The notes under the pieces were generated by a model, which searched no databases, was not told the DNA's origin, and worked only from the letters and a program-made list of their open reading frames with translations. Positions 1-8,866 of a stretch of 64,000 bases of DNA are shown piece by piece. The stretch comes from Thermococcus chitonophagus (GTDB taxonomy: Archaea; Methanobacteriota_B; Thermococci; Thermococcales; Thermococcaceae), in assembly GCF_002214605.1 (NCBI RefSeq), contig NZ_CP015193.1, positions 1,096,978 through 1,160,977 on the forward strand, written 5' to 3'. Position 1 is the first letter of the stretch. The number at the start of each line of letters is the position of its first letter. The position numbers were made by a program, and so were the translations under genes.

Positions 1-44
1 ATCCTGGCTCTTAACAGCTCAAAGTACCGCCTAACTTCCTCCAT
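1..44 (-). CDS. Start of an unidentified gene cut by the window edge
   Basis: An ATG at position 44 on the minus strand opens a frame of 14 codons (beginning MEEVRRYFELL) that runs off the window. It lies upstream of nothing else visible here and is followed, in the other direction, by a short AT-rich spacer before queE ends. Too little is present to name a product. Confidence 0.35.
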   Translation of the reverse strand, partial: MEEVRRYFELLRAR

Positions 45-88
45 AATACCACAATTTTACATTTATAAAAGGGTTTTTAAAGTTAGAG

Positions 89-853
89 TTAGAGGACATT
101 CAGGTACTTATGAACCTGAAAGCTCAAGCCAACGTTCTTCTTCCCAAGAATCTCTGCCGCAACCCTGTAGATATCCATCAACCTAGCTATAGAGATGTCG
201 ATAGGCTCTTTAGGTTGTATGGCTAGAGGAGCAAGACCTTTCAGCAGTTCAGCGTACCAGCGGACGTTTTCTAGTTTTGTTTCATTTGTTACAACAAGCT
301 TAGCGTAGACTTCGACCCCTGCCTTCTTAAGTATCCTTATGCTTTCAATTTCCCTAAGCACCAGATCCCTCCAGTTTTTTGCTGCCTTTGCGCTCTCATC
401 TTTTATATCAACACTTGCGTAGTCTGTAATGTTGGCAACTTTTCGTATTGCCTCTGGAAGACCCCCATGGGTCTCTAAAAAGTTATCAAAGCCGAGTTCT
501 TTCATCTTTGTCATTAGAGTTTTCAGAGCTTGTATCTGAAGGGTTGGCTCACCGCCTGTGTAGCTTATCGAGTGTATATCCCCAGTATCTAAGTGAAGAA
601 TCACTTTTATGACATCTTCTAAATTCGCGGGGTTCTGTCTATATTCGAATTTCCCAGTGAAGGGTTCCACCTCGTATCTCCAATGGGAAACACCCGAAGC
701 ATCTATATATTCCCTAGAATCACACCATTTACATCTTAAATCACAACCTGCGAATCTAACAAATATCTGCCTTCTGCCGAAAGTACTGCCTGGGAGACTT
801 CCTCCCTCCCCCTGCCAACTGTTAAAGATCTCCGCTAGAACAAGCTTTACCAC
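89..853 (-). CDS. queE: 7-carboxy-7-deazaguanine synthase QueE (radical SAM)
   Basis: QueE is the radical-SAM enzyme that contracts 6-carboxytetrahydropterin to 7-carboxy-7-deazaguanine, the base precursor used in Archaea for archaeosine in tRNA. The 254-residue product has the iron-sulfur motif CDLRCKWC (C37, C41, C44), which gives CX3CX2C spacing. A glycine-rich SAM-binding motif, YTGGEPTLQ, lies near residue 98, and the N-terminal NSWQGEG is typical of QueE. The ATG overlaps the stop of the upstream QueD-like gene by 7 nt, so the two are almost certainly one operon and translationally coupled. Function is assigned from family membership and the gene pair. Confidence 0.9.
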   Translation of the reverse strand: MVKLVLAEIFNSWQGEGGSLPGSTFGRRQIFVRFAGCDLRCKWCDSREYIDASGVSHWRYEVEPFTGKFEYRQNPANLEDVIKVILHLDTGDIHSISYTGGEPTLQIQALKTLMTKMKELGFDNFLETHGGLPEAIRKVANITDYASVDIKDESAKAAKNWRDLVLREIESIRILKKAGVEVYAKLVVTNETKLENVRWYAELLKGLAPLAIQPKEPIDISIARLMDIYRVAAEILGKKNVGLSFQVHKYLNVL

Positions 854-1194
854 TCTAGCTCCACCCCATAGTCACTTCCTTCCCAGAGAACTAGCCTCTT
901 TAAAATAACTTTATCGGGCAATTTGCCCTTTATTTTATCCGCAAGCCATAAAGCTATGTTCTCAGTTGTTGGGTTATCAAATATCTTATTCAGATTTCTA
1001 TGGTCAATTTCTTTAGTTACACTCTCAATTGTCTTTCTGAGCTTTACAAAATCCATTATATATCCATGCTTTATTGGTCCTTCAACAATAACCTCCAAGA
1101 AAAATGTGTGTCCATGTAATTCTTCCCAATCGTTTTCGATTTTAACTGCGTGAGCAGCGTCAAAGCTTGTTCTAACAATCAACCTTGCCTTCAT
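847..1194 (-). CDS. 6-pyruvoyl-tetrahydropterin synthase family protein (QueD or PTPS-III type)
   Basis: This 115-residue COG0720 protein carries the zinc histidines H15, H27 and H29 (FDAAHA and LHGH). Bacterial QueD proteins place a catalytic cysteine just before the HGH motif. This protein has no cysteine anywhere; the segment reads DWEELHGH, with glutamates there. Archaeal PTPS-III proteins with Glu in place of Cys have been linked to the pterin step of folate/methanopterin synthesis, so the role could be pterin side-chain cleavage instead of, or in addition to, carboxytetrahydropterin synthesis. Its overlap with queE argues for the deazaguanine route. The family is certain and the exact reaction is open. 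Confidence 0.8.
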   Translation of the reverse strand: MKARLIVRTSFDAAHAVKIENDWEELHGHTFFLEVIVEGPIKHGYIMDFVKLRKTIESVTKEIDHRNLNKIFDNPTTENIALWLADKIKGKLPDKVILKRLVLWEGSDYGVELEW

Positions 1195-1242
1195 GAAATC
1201 ACCAAGAAGAATTAGGTAGACTCCAAATAAAAGGATTAAGAA

Positions 1243-1788
1243 TCAGAGACCCTGGGAAAGTATCTTTGTTGTTACATCATTTCCTTCCTTATCGTAAATC
1301 CTGTAATAGCACTTGCATGGGAACTTCATTGCTGCCCTCCTTGCACCTTCAATAGCGAACTTAAGGTGCTGCCTGTTGACCCTAATGCTGAGTATCTTCT
1401 GATCCCTCTTGAGCCTTGCAGCTAGTCCTATGGGCTTCCCGAAGGGCCTTCTCATTCCGTTACCGTAACGATCTGCCTTCCTTCCGGTAGCCATCGGGTT
1501 CTCTCTAAGAACTTGGAATGGGTAAACCCTTATCTTGAAATGGTAGTTGCTCCTACCGACGTTCTTCTGGAGGTACCTGTTGACCTGCTGTCTCGCAGCC
1601 TCAAGTGCGTTCTGCCTTATCTGAACAGGCTCAGCGGTGTGGAGGGCAACTTCGAACTCAAAATCTCCAGCAGGGTTCCCCATGTCGAAGATGGTTATCT
1701 TTGGACCTGGAGCTCCTCTAATGTATTCCCTTCTTGTGTAAGCAGGCTTGTCAACGTACCTATCGATCTTAGCGGGCCTTAGAGCCAT
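1243..1788 (-). CDS. rpl10e: Large ribosomal subunit protein L10e (uL16 family)
   Basis: The 181-residue product is the archaeal/eukaryotic L10e, equivalent to bacterial L16, a component of the 50S subunit near the central protuberance and tRNA-binding region. It starts [17 protein letters not shown] and contains the conserved [18 protein letters not shown] loop. Length matches archaeal L10e. The ATG is preceded by a strong GGGGGTGAG site, and a TTATAAAG box at 1840-1847 (minus strand) is placed to give a short leader, so the gene probably has its own promoter inside the end of the upstream gene. Confidence 0.97.
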   Translation of the reverse strand: MALRPAKIDRYVDKPAYTRREYIRGAPGPKITIFDMGNPAGDFEFEVALHTAEPVQIRQNALEAARQQVNRYLQKNVGRSNYHFKIRVYPFQVLRENPMATGRKADRYGNGMRRPFGKPIGLAARLKRDQKILSIRVNRQHLKFAIEGARRAAMKFPCKCYYRIYDKEGNDVTTKILSQGL

Positions 1789-1839
1789 ATTCTCACCCCC
1801 CTGATTAGAGTGATTCCAATGTATGCGCCCAGGGAAAAC

Positions 1840-2175
1840 TTATAAAGCTTTCTTCTTTTTGGCTTCAAACTTCCCTATAATGTTCCCCCTGAGGTCATAA
1901 ACGTAAACGTTGTCGAACTTTACTAAGGCAAACTTCTCCATTATGTTACCCACTATCCTTGAGTAAGCCATCGCCGCACCGCCCAAAATGTTGTACTCTG
2001 CTTGACTCTCGAACTTAAGCCAAACCTTTAAAGTGTCCTCCGTAACTTCGAGGCCAGCCAAGACTCCAGATTCAAGTATGCTCTCGCCAGTTACTGGATC
2101 TGTTATCTCTCTCATTTCTTCTAAGACTTCCCTATATTGTTCGGGCCACTCTCTATTGGGATAATAAACCTTCAT
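1840..2175 (-). CDS. MIP18/DUF59-like small protein
   Basis: The 111-residue protein has a segment resembling the MIP18 (DUF59) fold: a helix, then DPVTGESILESGVLAGLEV, followed by a strand rich in alternating hydrophobics. DUF59 proteins act in iron-sulfur cluster assembly or transfer, but the cysteine usual in that fold is missing here, so no biochemical role is claimed. It has a GAGGGG ribosome binding site before the ATG and lies just upstream of the L10e gene on the same strand; the L10e promoter overlaps its 3' end. Confidence 0.55.
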   Translation of the reverse strand: MKVYYPNREWPEQYREVLEEMREITDPVTGESILESGVLAGLEVTEDTLKVWLKFESQAEYNILGGAAMAYSRIVGNIMEKFALVKFDNVYVYDLRGNIIGKFEAKKKKAL

Positions 2176-2228
2176 GTTGTTCCCCTCTTCTTAAAGCCTT
2201 ATTAACGTTCTTTTGATTATGCAAAAAG

Positions 2229-2236
2229 TTTAAATT
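2229..2236 (+). promoter_or_regulatory. TATA box for the MgtE-type transporter
   Basis: The sequence TTTAAATT follows a purine/A-rich stretch and lies about 25 bp before the expected transcript start. The transporter's Shine-Dalgarno (GGGGAGG, 2271-2277) follows. This is the divergent region between the DUF59-like gene and the transporter. Confidence 0.5.
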
Positions 2237-2284
2237 TACTTTTTTGCAGCCCAATCTGGGGTGAGAAGATGGGGAGGGATGGGA

Positions 2285-3436
2285 ATGACAACAGTACTCC
2301 TCCAAAAGCTAAAGGAATCTATAAGATTTACGTTTTCAGCGCTATTGCTGTGTCTAGTTCTTGATTTCGTGGGAGGGACTTTCTTAGGTGTTAACTATTC
2401 TGAAATAGTGAAGAACTATCCCATAATTCTCGTCATTCTCCCGGGCCTCATGGATCTCAGGGGAAATGTTTTTGGAACTTTAGCTTCCAGACTCACGACA
2501 AAACTAAACCTTGGGATTATAAAAAGGCTCAAAGATAGGGAAGTAAAGAGGGAAGTTTTAAGGGCAATTTTCTCATCTAAAATACCCCTGATAGTCCTCT
2601 GGGTTATTGGAGTGCTACACACCGATAACCTTAGGATGGCGGTTGCTGCATTACTTGTCGTTATCCTTTCGGCTCTCGCAATAGGAATAGTCTTAGGTTA
2701 CTCTGCAGCACTAATAACAATAGTCCCGTATTCAAGAGGATTTGATCCAGATAGAATAGCCGCACCCCTGATAACATCGATATCGGATATAGTGACGATA
2801 CCAACTCTCATATTCTTCTTGAACCTCTATCTCGTCAATAGGCAAATGTTTTACCTCCTGCTTTTCCTAACGTTAGGCATTCTTATTTGGCTGGGAGTTA
2901 GGAGTGGGAACATAGTAGAGCGCAGTTTTACCGAGATCGCTGGCATACTAACGTTCCTAGCATTGATAGAATCATTTGCAGGCTCCCTGCTTGAGCAGTA
3001 TTCCTCAGCGATTGGGAAGATGATACTCTTGGCGGTGCTTTACCCCTCAATACTTGACAGCCTGGGGAACATGGGAAGCGTTATAGTTGCCAGGCTCTCC
3101 ACTAAATATCACCTTGAAGGAGAAGAAGGGATAAAATCAAAAGATACTTGGCTTGAAATCATGGCTATGCTCTTGATGAGCGTTCCATTAATAATTATTG
3201 CAAACATTATAGGAATGCTAATAGTTGAAGTCACAATGCACGTGCACTCTCATCTTGTTGCCCCTCTGATCTTAGGATATCCCCTGATAACCTTGATCGT
3301 AATGATAATTGGGGTTGCATTAGTTCTCGTTGCCCCAAAGATACATCTCGACCCTGACAACCTCGGAGTTCCCCTAATAACCACAATAGCTGATGTCCTG
3401 GGGACGATTTTCGTAGTTGCTCTGGCATTGCACTAA
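2285..3436 (+). CDS. MgtE/SLC41-type divalent cation transporter (membrane domains only)
   Basis: A membrane protein of about 383 residues built of two similar halves, each with the MgtE-like helix pattern. The first half has ILPGLMDLRGNVFG and the second has LYPSILDSLGNMGS. It lacks the cytoplasmic N and CBS domains that sense Mg2+ in bacterial MgtE. This duplicated, domain-less form resembles SLC41 carriers, so Mg2+ or related cation transport is likely but not proven. The frame opens earlier at a GTG (2261), but the ATG at 2285 has GGGGAGG seven bases before it and is preferred. The 3' end overlaps pyk tail to tail by 4 nt. A paralogue lies at 27216-28373. Confidence 0.8.
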   Translation: MTTVLLQKLKESIRFTFSALLLCLVLDFVGGTFLGVNYSEIVKNYPIILVILPGLMDLRGNVFGTLASRLTTKLNLGIIKRLKDREVKREVLRAIFSSKIPLIVLWVIGVLHTDNLRMAVAALLVVILSALAIGIVLGYSAALITIVPYSRGFDPDRIAAPLITSISDIVTIPTLIFFLNLYLVNRQMFYLLLFLTLGILIWLGVRSGNIVERSFTEIAGILTFLALIESFAGSLLEQYSSAIGKMILLAVLYPSILDSLGNMGSVIVARLSTKYHLEGEEGIKSKDTWLEIMAMLLMSVPLIIIANIIGMLIVEVTMHVHSHLVAPLILGYPLITLIVMIIGVALVLVAPKIHLDPDNLGVPLITTIADVLGTIFVVALALH

Positions 3437-4863
3437 GCTATTTGGAATATCTTTATCGAGTTCGTTCCAACTGTTTTCTCTATTGGTCTGCCCTCCGTCA
3501 TGAGAACCATGTCATCGCTTTCCACTAATCCCAACCCCTTGATTAGCCTGACTATGTCCTTTTCATCAAACCCCTCTTCTAAGCAGAAGGAGTACACCCC
3601 GTAGCTGAACATCAGGTTGTTACAGACCCTCTCGTTCGTTGAAAATGCTAGTATCCACTGCTTTGGCTTGAACCTCGAGATAAGTCTAGCCGTCTTTCCA
3701 GTCCTCGTGGGGGTTAAAATGTACTTTATGTCAACTGTACAGAGGGCATCTATTATGCTCCTCGTGATTGCCTCTTTTATCGTGCCCCTATGTGTATTGC
3801 TCTCAAGCCATTCCCTTATTCTGTTAAGCCCAAAGCTCTCCCGGTATTCTTCAGTAACCTTCGCTATTTTCGCCATCATTTCCACGGCCTCAACTGGAAA
3901 CTTTCCAACTGCTGTTTCCTCCGAGAGCATTACGGCATCCGTCCCATCAAGTATTGCGTTTGCCACATCGGTGACCTCAGCCCTTGTGGGAACCTTCTCA
4001 GTTGTCATAGAAACGAGCATCTGCGTTGCAGTAATTACGGGCTTTCCTTCCTGATTCGCCTTCCTAATGAGCTTCTTCTGCAGTATTGGTAGCTTTTCAA
4101 TTGGCATTTCTACGCCCAGATCACCTCTAGCTATCATTATGCCATCTGCAGCATTCAGAATCTCATCAAAATTCCTAACCGCATCTGGCCTTTCTATCTT
4201 TGCTATAACGAATATATCTCCGGCATTCTTCTTCTCCAGAAATCCCTTAACTTTGAGAACATCGTAAACGCTACCGACGAAACTCAAGCCTATGGCATCA
4301 ACTCCATGTTCAACGGCAAACTCTATTATCTCCATGTCCCTGGGGGTGACTGCTTCAACCGGAAGGTGGGCCTTTGGAATATTGATTCCCTTCCTGGAGA
4401 ACAGCTTCCCACCCGAAACAACGACAGCCTCTACTTCATCTTCTCTAACCTCTTCCACCCTCAGCACTATGTATCCATCGCTCAGGTATATCGTATCACC
4501 TTTGGACACGAGTTTTGGAAAGTCTTTGTACTCAACTGGGATCGTTGTTTCATCCCCTTCAATATCCCTTGTAGTTAGAACAACCTTATCTCCTCTCTTG
4601 AGCTCGACATATCCTCCCTTTATCTCTCCAACTCTAATCTTTAACCCGGGTAGATCGGCAAGTATTGCAACTCTTTTGTCAAGCTTCCACGCTACTTCTC
4701 GAATCCTCTCGATTACCTTTGCATGCTCCTCAAAAGTCCCATGAGAAAAGTTTAGTCTCGCAACGTTCATTCCAGCCTTTATGAGTTTCTCTATCATCTT
4801 CTTTGAGTTCGTAGCTGGACCTATTGTTGCCACAATCTTCGTCTTGTGTCCTGGCAACTTCAC
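3433..4863 (-). CDS. pyk: Pyruvate kinase
   Basis: This enzyme converts phosphoenolpyruvate and ADP to pyruvate and ATP in the last step of glycolysis. The 476-residue product starts MKLPGHKTKIVATIGPA. It has the N-terminal barrel motif ARLNFSHG, the metal/phosphate-binding region AKIERPDA with the catalytic lysine, the ARGDLGVEMP motif, and TATQMLVSM, followed by MLSEETAVGKFP and a C-terminal regulatory-type domain. Length is normal for the family. It is transcribed towards the MgtE-type gene and is followed upstream by an MFS transporter on the same strand. Confidence 0.97.
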   Translation of the reverse strand: MKLPGHKTKIVATIGPATNSKKMIEKLIKAGMNVARLNFSHGTFEEHAKVIERIREVAWKLDKRVAILADLPGLKIRVGEIKGGYVELKRGDKVVLTTRDIEGDETTIPVEYKDFPKLVSKGDTIYLSDGYIVLRVEEVREDEVEAVVVSGGKLFSRKGINIPKAHLPVEAVTPRDMEIIEFAVEHGVDAIGLSFVGSVYDVLKVKGFLEKKNAGDIFVIAKIERPDAVRNFDEILNAADGIMIARGDLGVEMPIEKLPILQKKLIRKANQEGKPVITATQMLVSMTTEKVPTRAEVTDVANAILDGTDAVMLSEETAVGKFPVEAVEMMAKIAKVTEEYRESFGLNRIREWLESNTHRGTIKEAITRSIIDALCTVDIKYILTPTRTGKTARLISRFKPKQWILAFSTNERVCNNLMFSYGVYSFCLEEGFDEKDIVRLIKGLGLVESDDMVLMTEGRPIEKTVGTNSIKIFQIA

Positions 4864-4885
4864 CTAGCACCACCATAGATGATAC

Positions 4886-6028
4886 TCATTTCCCCAATTT
4901 ACGACTTACTATTATCAGTCCCAGGGAGGGTGGGAGATAGGGAAGAAATGCGAGGTAATAAATCCCTAGAGAGCCAAAGGTGTATGCTAACCCAAAAATT
5001 ATCCCTCCTAAAAAGGCAGATATGTTCTGAATTCCATTAATTCCACCAATTGCAAGCGAAGATCTTGAATGGGCAACCAAAATCTTTCTTGATATAGGCC
5101 TGAAAGAGTTCACCGCCAACAATGCCAGAAATATGCCCAAGAATATCGTGAACTCCGTTTTAATGCCGGCGAGAATTGGAGCAAGGAACCCAAATACGGC
5201 TATGATCTTGAGGGCCTTAGCGCTTCCCAGGGAATCAGCTATCCAAGATATGAAGTATGAAGTCAATGATGAAATGAAGCTTATCGTTCCGAGTATCATT
5301 GCAACCCTACCCTTTTCCAAGCCGAGGGTCTCAGATATGTATACATAGGTTATCTCGCCAAAGGCAAAGGCAGATATAAATGAAATGATCGCTCCAAATG
5401 TCATTACGGTTCTCGGATTTACCTCAATGTCCTCCCTCTTTTCTACCTTTTTCTCCCTCTTTATACTGCCTATGAGGAGATATGCAACTGCCATGAGAAT
5501 GCCCGTTAAGATATAGAAAAGGCCGGAGATTATCATCTGTCCTCTCATTCCCAAGCCAATCGTAAACGCGTATAGGTAGTTGCCAGCAAGTGAGGCCAAA
5601 CTCCCAAAAAAGAAGTAAAGGGCAGAGATTCTTGCTCTAGTATTTTTAGGAGAAGCATAAGCAACTGCCAATTGCGCTAAAGGCCAGCTGATCCCATTTA
5701 AAAGCCCATTCACTAACTTTATCCCAACTATGTGAATCCACGAAGATGTTAGAGAATATAAGTAGACAAGGGGCGCATTTAGTGCCATGGCTAGTGCTCC
5801 TAAAATTATTAACTTTGGTCTTTTATCAACTAAATAACCCCCAAAAACTGCGGCAAAGGCTCTAGCTAATATGAAGGAGGTCGATATTATTGAAATTGAA
5901 ACCATTGAAGCCTTCAAAACATCCCTACTGTAGTAAGCTATCGCGGGCACGGCTAACCTGAACGCTAAACTCCCAGTAAATGCCGAAACGATAAGCAATA
6001 TTACCGCGAGGCTATTCCTTTTAAACAT
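4886..6028 (-). CDS. MFS transporter
   Basis: A 380-residue integral membrane protein with about 12 hydrophobic segments in two halves separated by a charged loop (IGSIKREKKVEKREDIEV) near residues 190-210. A loop motif of the Major Facilitator type, GGYLVDKRPK, follows the second helix. The substrate cannot be read from sequence. The ATG at 6028 has no clear ribosome binding site, and a CTTTTAAAAAG box lies about 28 bp upstream, so the transcript is probably leaderless. It is divergent from the CoA-disulfide reductase gene and lies 22 bp from pyk. Confidence 0.85.
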   Translation of the reverse strand: MFKRNSLAVILLIVSAFTGSLAFRLAVPAIAYYSRDVLKASMVSISIISTSFILARAFAAVFGGYLVDKRPKLIILGALAMALNAPLVYLYSLTSSWIHIVGIKLVNGLLNGISWPLAQLAVAYASPKNTRARISALYFFFGSLASLAGNYLYAFTIGLGMRGQMIISGLFYILTGILMAVAYLLIGSIKREKKVEKREDIEVNPRTVMTFGAIISFISAFAFGEITYVYISETLGLEKGRVAMILGTISFISSLTSYFISWIADSLGSAKALKIIAVFGFLAPILAGIKTEFTIFLGIFLALLAVNSFRPISRKILVAHSRSSLAIGGINGIQNISAFLGGIIFGLAYTFGSLGIYYLAFLPYLPPSLGLIIVSRKLGK

Positions 6029-6110
6029 CGAGCTAAACTTTCAGACAACCTTTTTAAAAGCCTTGCCAAGCTTTTTAACGTAATGTTTAGAACCTTTGGT
6101 GGGTGAGAAT

Positions 6111-7433
6111 ATGAAGAGGGTCGTTATAATAGGTGGCGGAGCCGCTGGAATGAGCGCGGCATCACGTGTAAAGCGTTTAAGGCCTGAATGGGACGTCAAG
6201 GTTTTCGAGGCAACAGAATGGGTAAGTCACGCTCCTTGTGGTATCCCTTACGTTGTCGAGGGGATCTCACCAACTGAAAAGCTGATGCACTATCCTCCAG
6301 AGGTCTTCATTAAAAAGAGGGGGATTGACCTCCACCTCAACGCTGAAGTTATAGAGGTAGACCAAGGGTACGTCAGGGTCAGGGAAAAGGACGGAGAAAA
6401 AAGCTACGAGTGGGATTATCTAGTCTTTGCCAACGGTGCCTCTCCTAAGGTTCCACCAGTTGAGGGCATTGATCTCCCTGGAGTGTTTACAGCCGACCTA
6501 CCCCCAGATGCCGTTGCGATAAAGGAATACATGGAAAAGCACGAGGTAAAGGACGTTGTCATAGTGGGTGGAGGGTACATAGGAGTTGAGATGGCGGAAG
6601 CTTTCGTTGCTCAGGGCAAAAACGTAACGGTTATCGAGAGGGGCAACAGAATACTGAAGAGGTCTTTTGACAAGGAGGTTACAGATGTTTTGGAGGAGAA
6701 GATGAAACAGCACGTCAACTTAAGGTTGCAGGAGATAATCATGAGAATAGAAGGGAGAGACAGGGTTGAAAAAGTCATTACAGATGCTGGGGAGTACAAG
6801 GCAGACATAGTTATACTCGCCACGGGAATAAAGCCAAACATAGAGCTCGCAAAGCAATTGGGCGTTAGGATAGGTGAGACGGGGGCAATATGGACGAACG
6901 AGAAAATGCAGACAAGCGTTGAGAATGTTTACGCTGCAGGAGATGTTGCCGAGACAAAGCACGTGATTACGGGAAGGAAGGTATGGATTCCCCTTGCACC
7001 CGCTGGAAACAAGATGGGATACGTTGCGGGTAGCAACATAGCAGGGAAAGAAATACACTTCCCTGGGGTTCTGGGGACTAGCATTACTAAGTTCATGGAC
7101 GTTGAGATAGGAAAGACTGGATTGACAGAGCAAGAGGCAATAAAGGAAGGGTACGATGTTAGAACGGCATTCATAAAAGCATCAACAAGGCCCCACTACT
7201 ATCCTGGGGCAAGGCCAATATGGTTGAAAGGAGTAGTTGACAATGAAACGAACAGATTGCTTGGAGTGCAAGCTGTGGGAGCAGAGATACTCCCCAGGAT
7301 AGACACAGCTGCAGCGATGCTGATGGCGGGCTTCACCACGAAGGATGCATTCTTCACGGACTTAGCCTATGCACCTCCCTTCGCCCCGGTCTGGGATCCT
7401 CTGGTTGTTCTTGCGAGGGTTCTCAAGTTCTAA
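6111..7433 (+). CDS. CoA-disulfide reductase / NAD(P)H oxidase
   Basis: This FAD- and NAD(P)H-dependent enzyme of the NADH oxidase/CoA-disulfide reductase family helps keep coenzyme A reduced and removes oxygen in Pyrococcus. From the chosen ATG the product has about 440 residues. It shows an FAD Rossmann motif [14 protein letters not shown] (residues 4-17), the single redox cysteine C43 in SHAPCGIPY, a second NAD(P)H-binding motif [14 protein letters not shown], and the FAD motif YAAGDVAE. The frame extends back to a TTG (6096), but GGGTGAG sits just before the ATG at 6111. No second vicinal cysteine is present, which separates it from classic disulfide reductases. The gene stands alone. Confidence 0.93.
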   Translation: MKRVVIIGGGAAGMSAASRVKRLRPEWDVKVFEATEWVSHAPCGIPYVVEGISPTEKLMHYPPEVFIKKRGIDLHLNAEVIEVDQGYVRVREKDGEKSYEWDYLVFANGASPKVPPVEGIDLPGVFTADLPPDAVAIKEYMEKHEVKDVVIVGGGYIGVEMAEAFVAQGKNVTVIERGNRILKRSFDKEVTDVLEEKMKQHVNLRLQEIIMRIEGRDRVEKVITDAGEYKADIVILATGIKPNIELAKQLGVRIGETGAIWTNEKMQTSVENVYAAGDVAETKHVITGRKVWIPLAPAGNKMGYVAGSNIAGKEIHFPGVLGTSITKFMDVEIGKTGLTEQEAIKEGYDVRTAFIKASTRPHYYPGARPIWLKGVVDNETNRLLGVQAVGAEILPRIDTAAAMLMAGFTTKDAFFTDLAYAPPFAPVWDPLVVLARVLKF

Positions 7434-7435
7434 TC

Positions 7436-8866
7436 CTAATCTATTATTCTTTTCATCCAGCTCCCCCTAAGGAACCATATCAACCCTATTATCGCAGCCA
7501 AGAAGTTGCTCATTCCCATGCCAAAGAAGACTCCTTTACTAGTAAAGCCGAAAAGTTTCGCCAATGGTATCTTAAAGTTTATGGAGTGGCCCAGGACTGT
7601 AAAGACAACCACCAAAGCTGGAACGTAGCCAAAAGCATAGCTCAGAGGAATCCTAAAGCCCCAAAGCCTTAGCATGCTCATTATCATGCTCTTCTTGGTG
7701 TGGCCCGCTGAAGTGAAAACCCTCGTAACCACGACAAAGATGCCGTTGAAGAAGGGGACTGATATTAGGAAGTACTTCAGTACTATCGCGCTCTCGGCTA
7801 TAACTTTCGGATCATTCAAGAATATCTTAAAGATAGGAACCCTAAAAATGCCAATCGTTAAAACGGCAATGCTCGCTATTATAAAGTTCACGACCATGGT
7901 TCTTTCTGCTATCGTTTTAGCCCTCTGATACTTCTCCGCACCTACGTTTTGGGCAACCATAGTACCCATGGCCATGCTGAAGCCTCTTGATATGCTTGTT
8001 ATGAAGTTCACAAGCCTGGTTGTTATCGTATAAGCCGCGTACGTTACATCTCCAAAGCCCATGATTATCCTTGTGAGAACGACGAAGCCAAAAGAGTTGG
8101 CGGATTGGCCTATACTGGAAGGAAGGCCAACCCTTATTATCTTCGAATAAAACTTCCAGTCTGGCTTCATATCACTCCACGTGATTTTTAGTCCGGCTTT
8201 TCCACTCAAAAGGAGTTTAAACCCTATAACGGTTCCAACAGCATTGGAAAGAACAGTGGCTATTGCCGCTCCTGAAACCCCCAGACCTAAGATAAAGATA
8301 AACACCGGATCAAGGATTATGTTAAGGAAAACCGTGAGCATGCTTATCTTTACGGGAGTTTTGGTATCTCCAGAGGCCCTCATCAAAGCGGTAGATGCCA
8401 TGAACGTGAACGAGGCTGGAACACCGGCAAAGACTATCAGCGAATAAGTGAACGCATAGGGATAGATAGTTTCTGTCACGTGCATAAACCTCAAAGCCAG
8501 AGGCAAGATTGCTATACTTATCACAGCGGACAGCGTGGAGAAGAATAAAATGAGCGATAATAGGGCGCCAGCTGAGCGATTGGCCTTCCTGTAATCTCCA
8601 GCCCCAATGTACTGACCCACTATTGAAAATCCTGCCATTGTAAAGCCCATGCCGAGAGCCATGAGTGTACCGATTATCGGCCAGCTTACTCCTGGTGCCG
8701 AAAGAGCAGCCCTTCCAAGCTTGCCGAGCCAGAAGGTGTCGGTTATGTTATACAGAACTTGGACTAAGTTGTTCACTATTATGGGCCAAGCTAACTTAAA
8801 CAGCGTCCTTTCAATTGGCCCCTCTAGTATCTCTTTTCGCATTGCCTTGACTTTCTCCATGCTCAT
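7436..8866 (-). CDS. MATE family efflux transporter (second of a tandem pair)
   Basis: A multidrug/organic cation antiporter of the MATE type with 12 predicted helices and two MatE halves. Conserved stretches include PIIVNNLVQVLYNITDTFW at the N terminus and a repeat of the same pattern in the second half. The open frame extends to 8905, but the ATG at 8866 overlaps the stop of the upstream MATE gene (ATGA) and has AGGAGG seven bases before it. That gives 476 residues. The two MATE genes are clear paralogues and translationally coupled. Substrate unknown; coupling to Na+ or H+ is inferred from the family. Confidence 0.9.
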   Translation of the reverse strand: MSMEKVKAMRKEILEGPIERTLFKLAWPIIVNNLVQVLYNITDTFWLGKLGRAALSAPGVSWPIIGTLMALGMGFTMAGFSIVGQYIGAGDYRKANRSAGALLSLILFFSTLSAVISIAILPLALRFMHVTETIYPYAFTYSLIVFAGVPASFTFMASTALMRASGDTKTPVKISMLTVFLNIILDPVFIFILGLGVSGAAIATVLSNAVGTVIGFKLLLSGKAGLKITWSDMKPDWKFYSKIIRVGLPSSIGQSANSFGFVVLTRIIMGFGDVTYAAYTITTRLVNFITSISRGFSMAMGTMVAQNVGAEKYQRAKTIAERTMVVNFIIASIAVLTIGIFRVPIFKIFLNDPKVIAESAIVLKYFLISVPFFNGIFVVVTRVFTSAGHTKKSMIMSMLRLWGFRIPLSYAFGYVPALVVVFTVLGHSINFKIPLAKLFGFTSKGVFFGMGMSNFLAAIIGLIWFLRGSWMKRIID

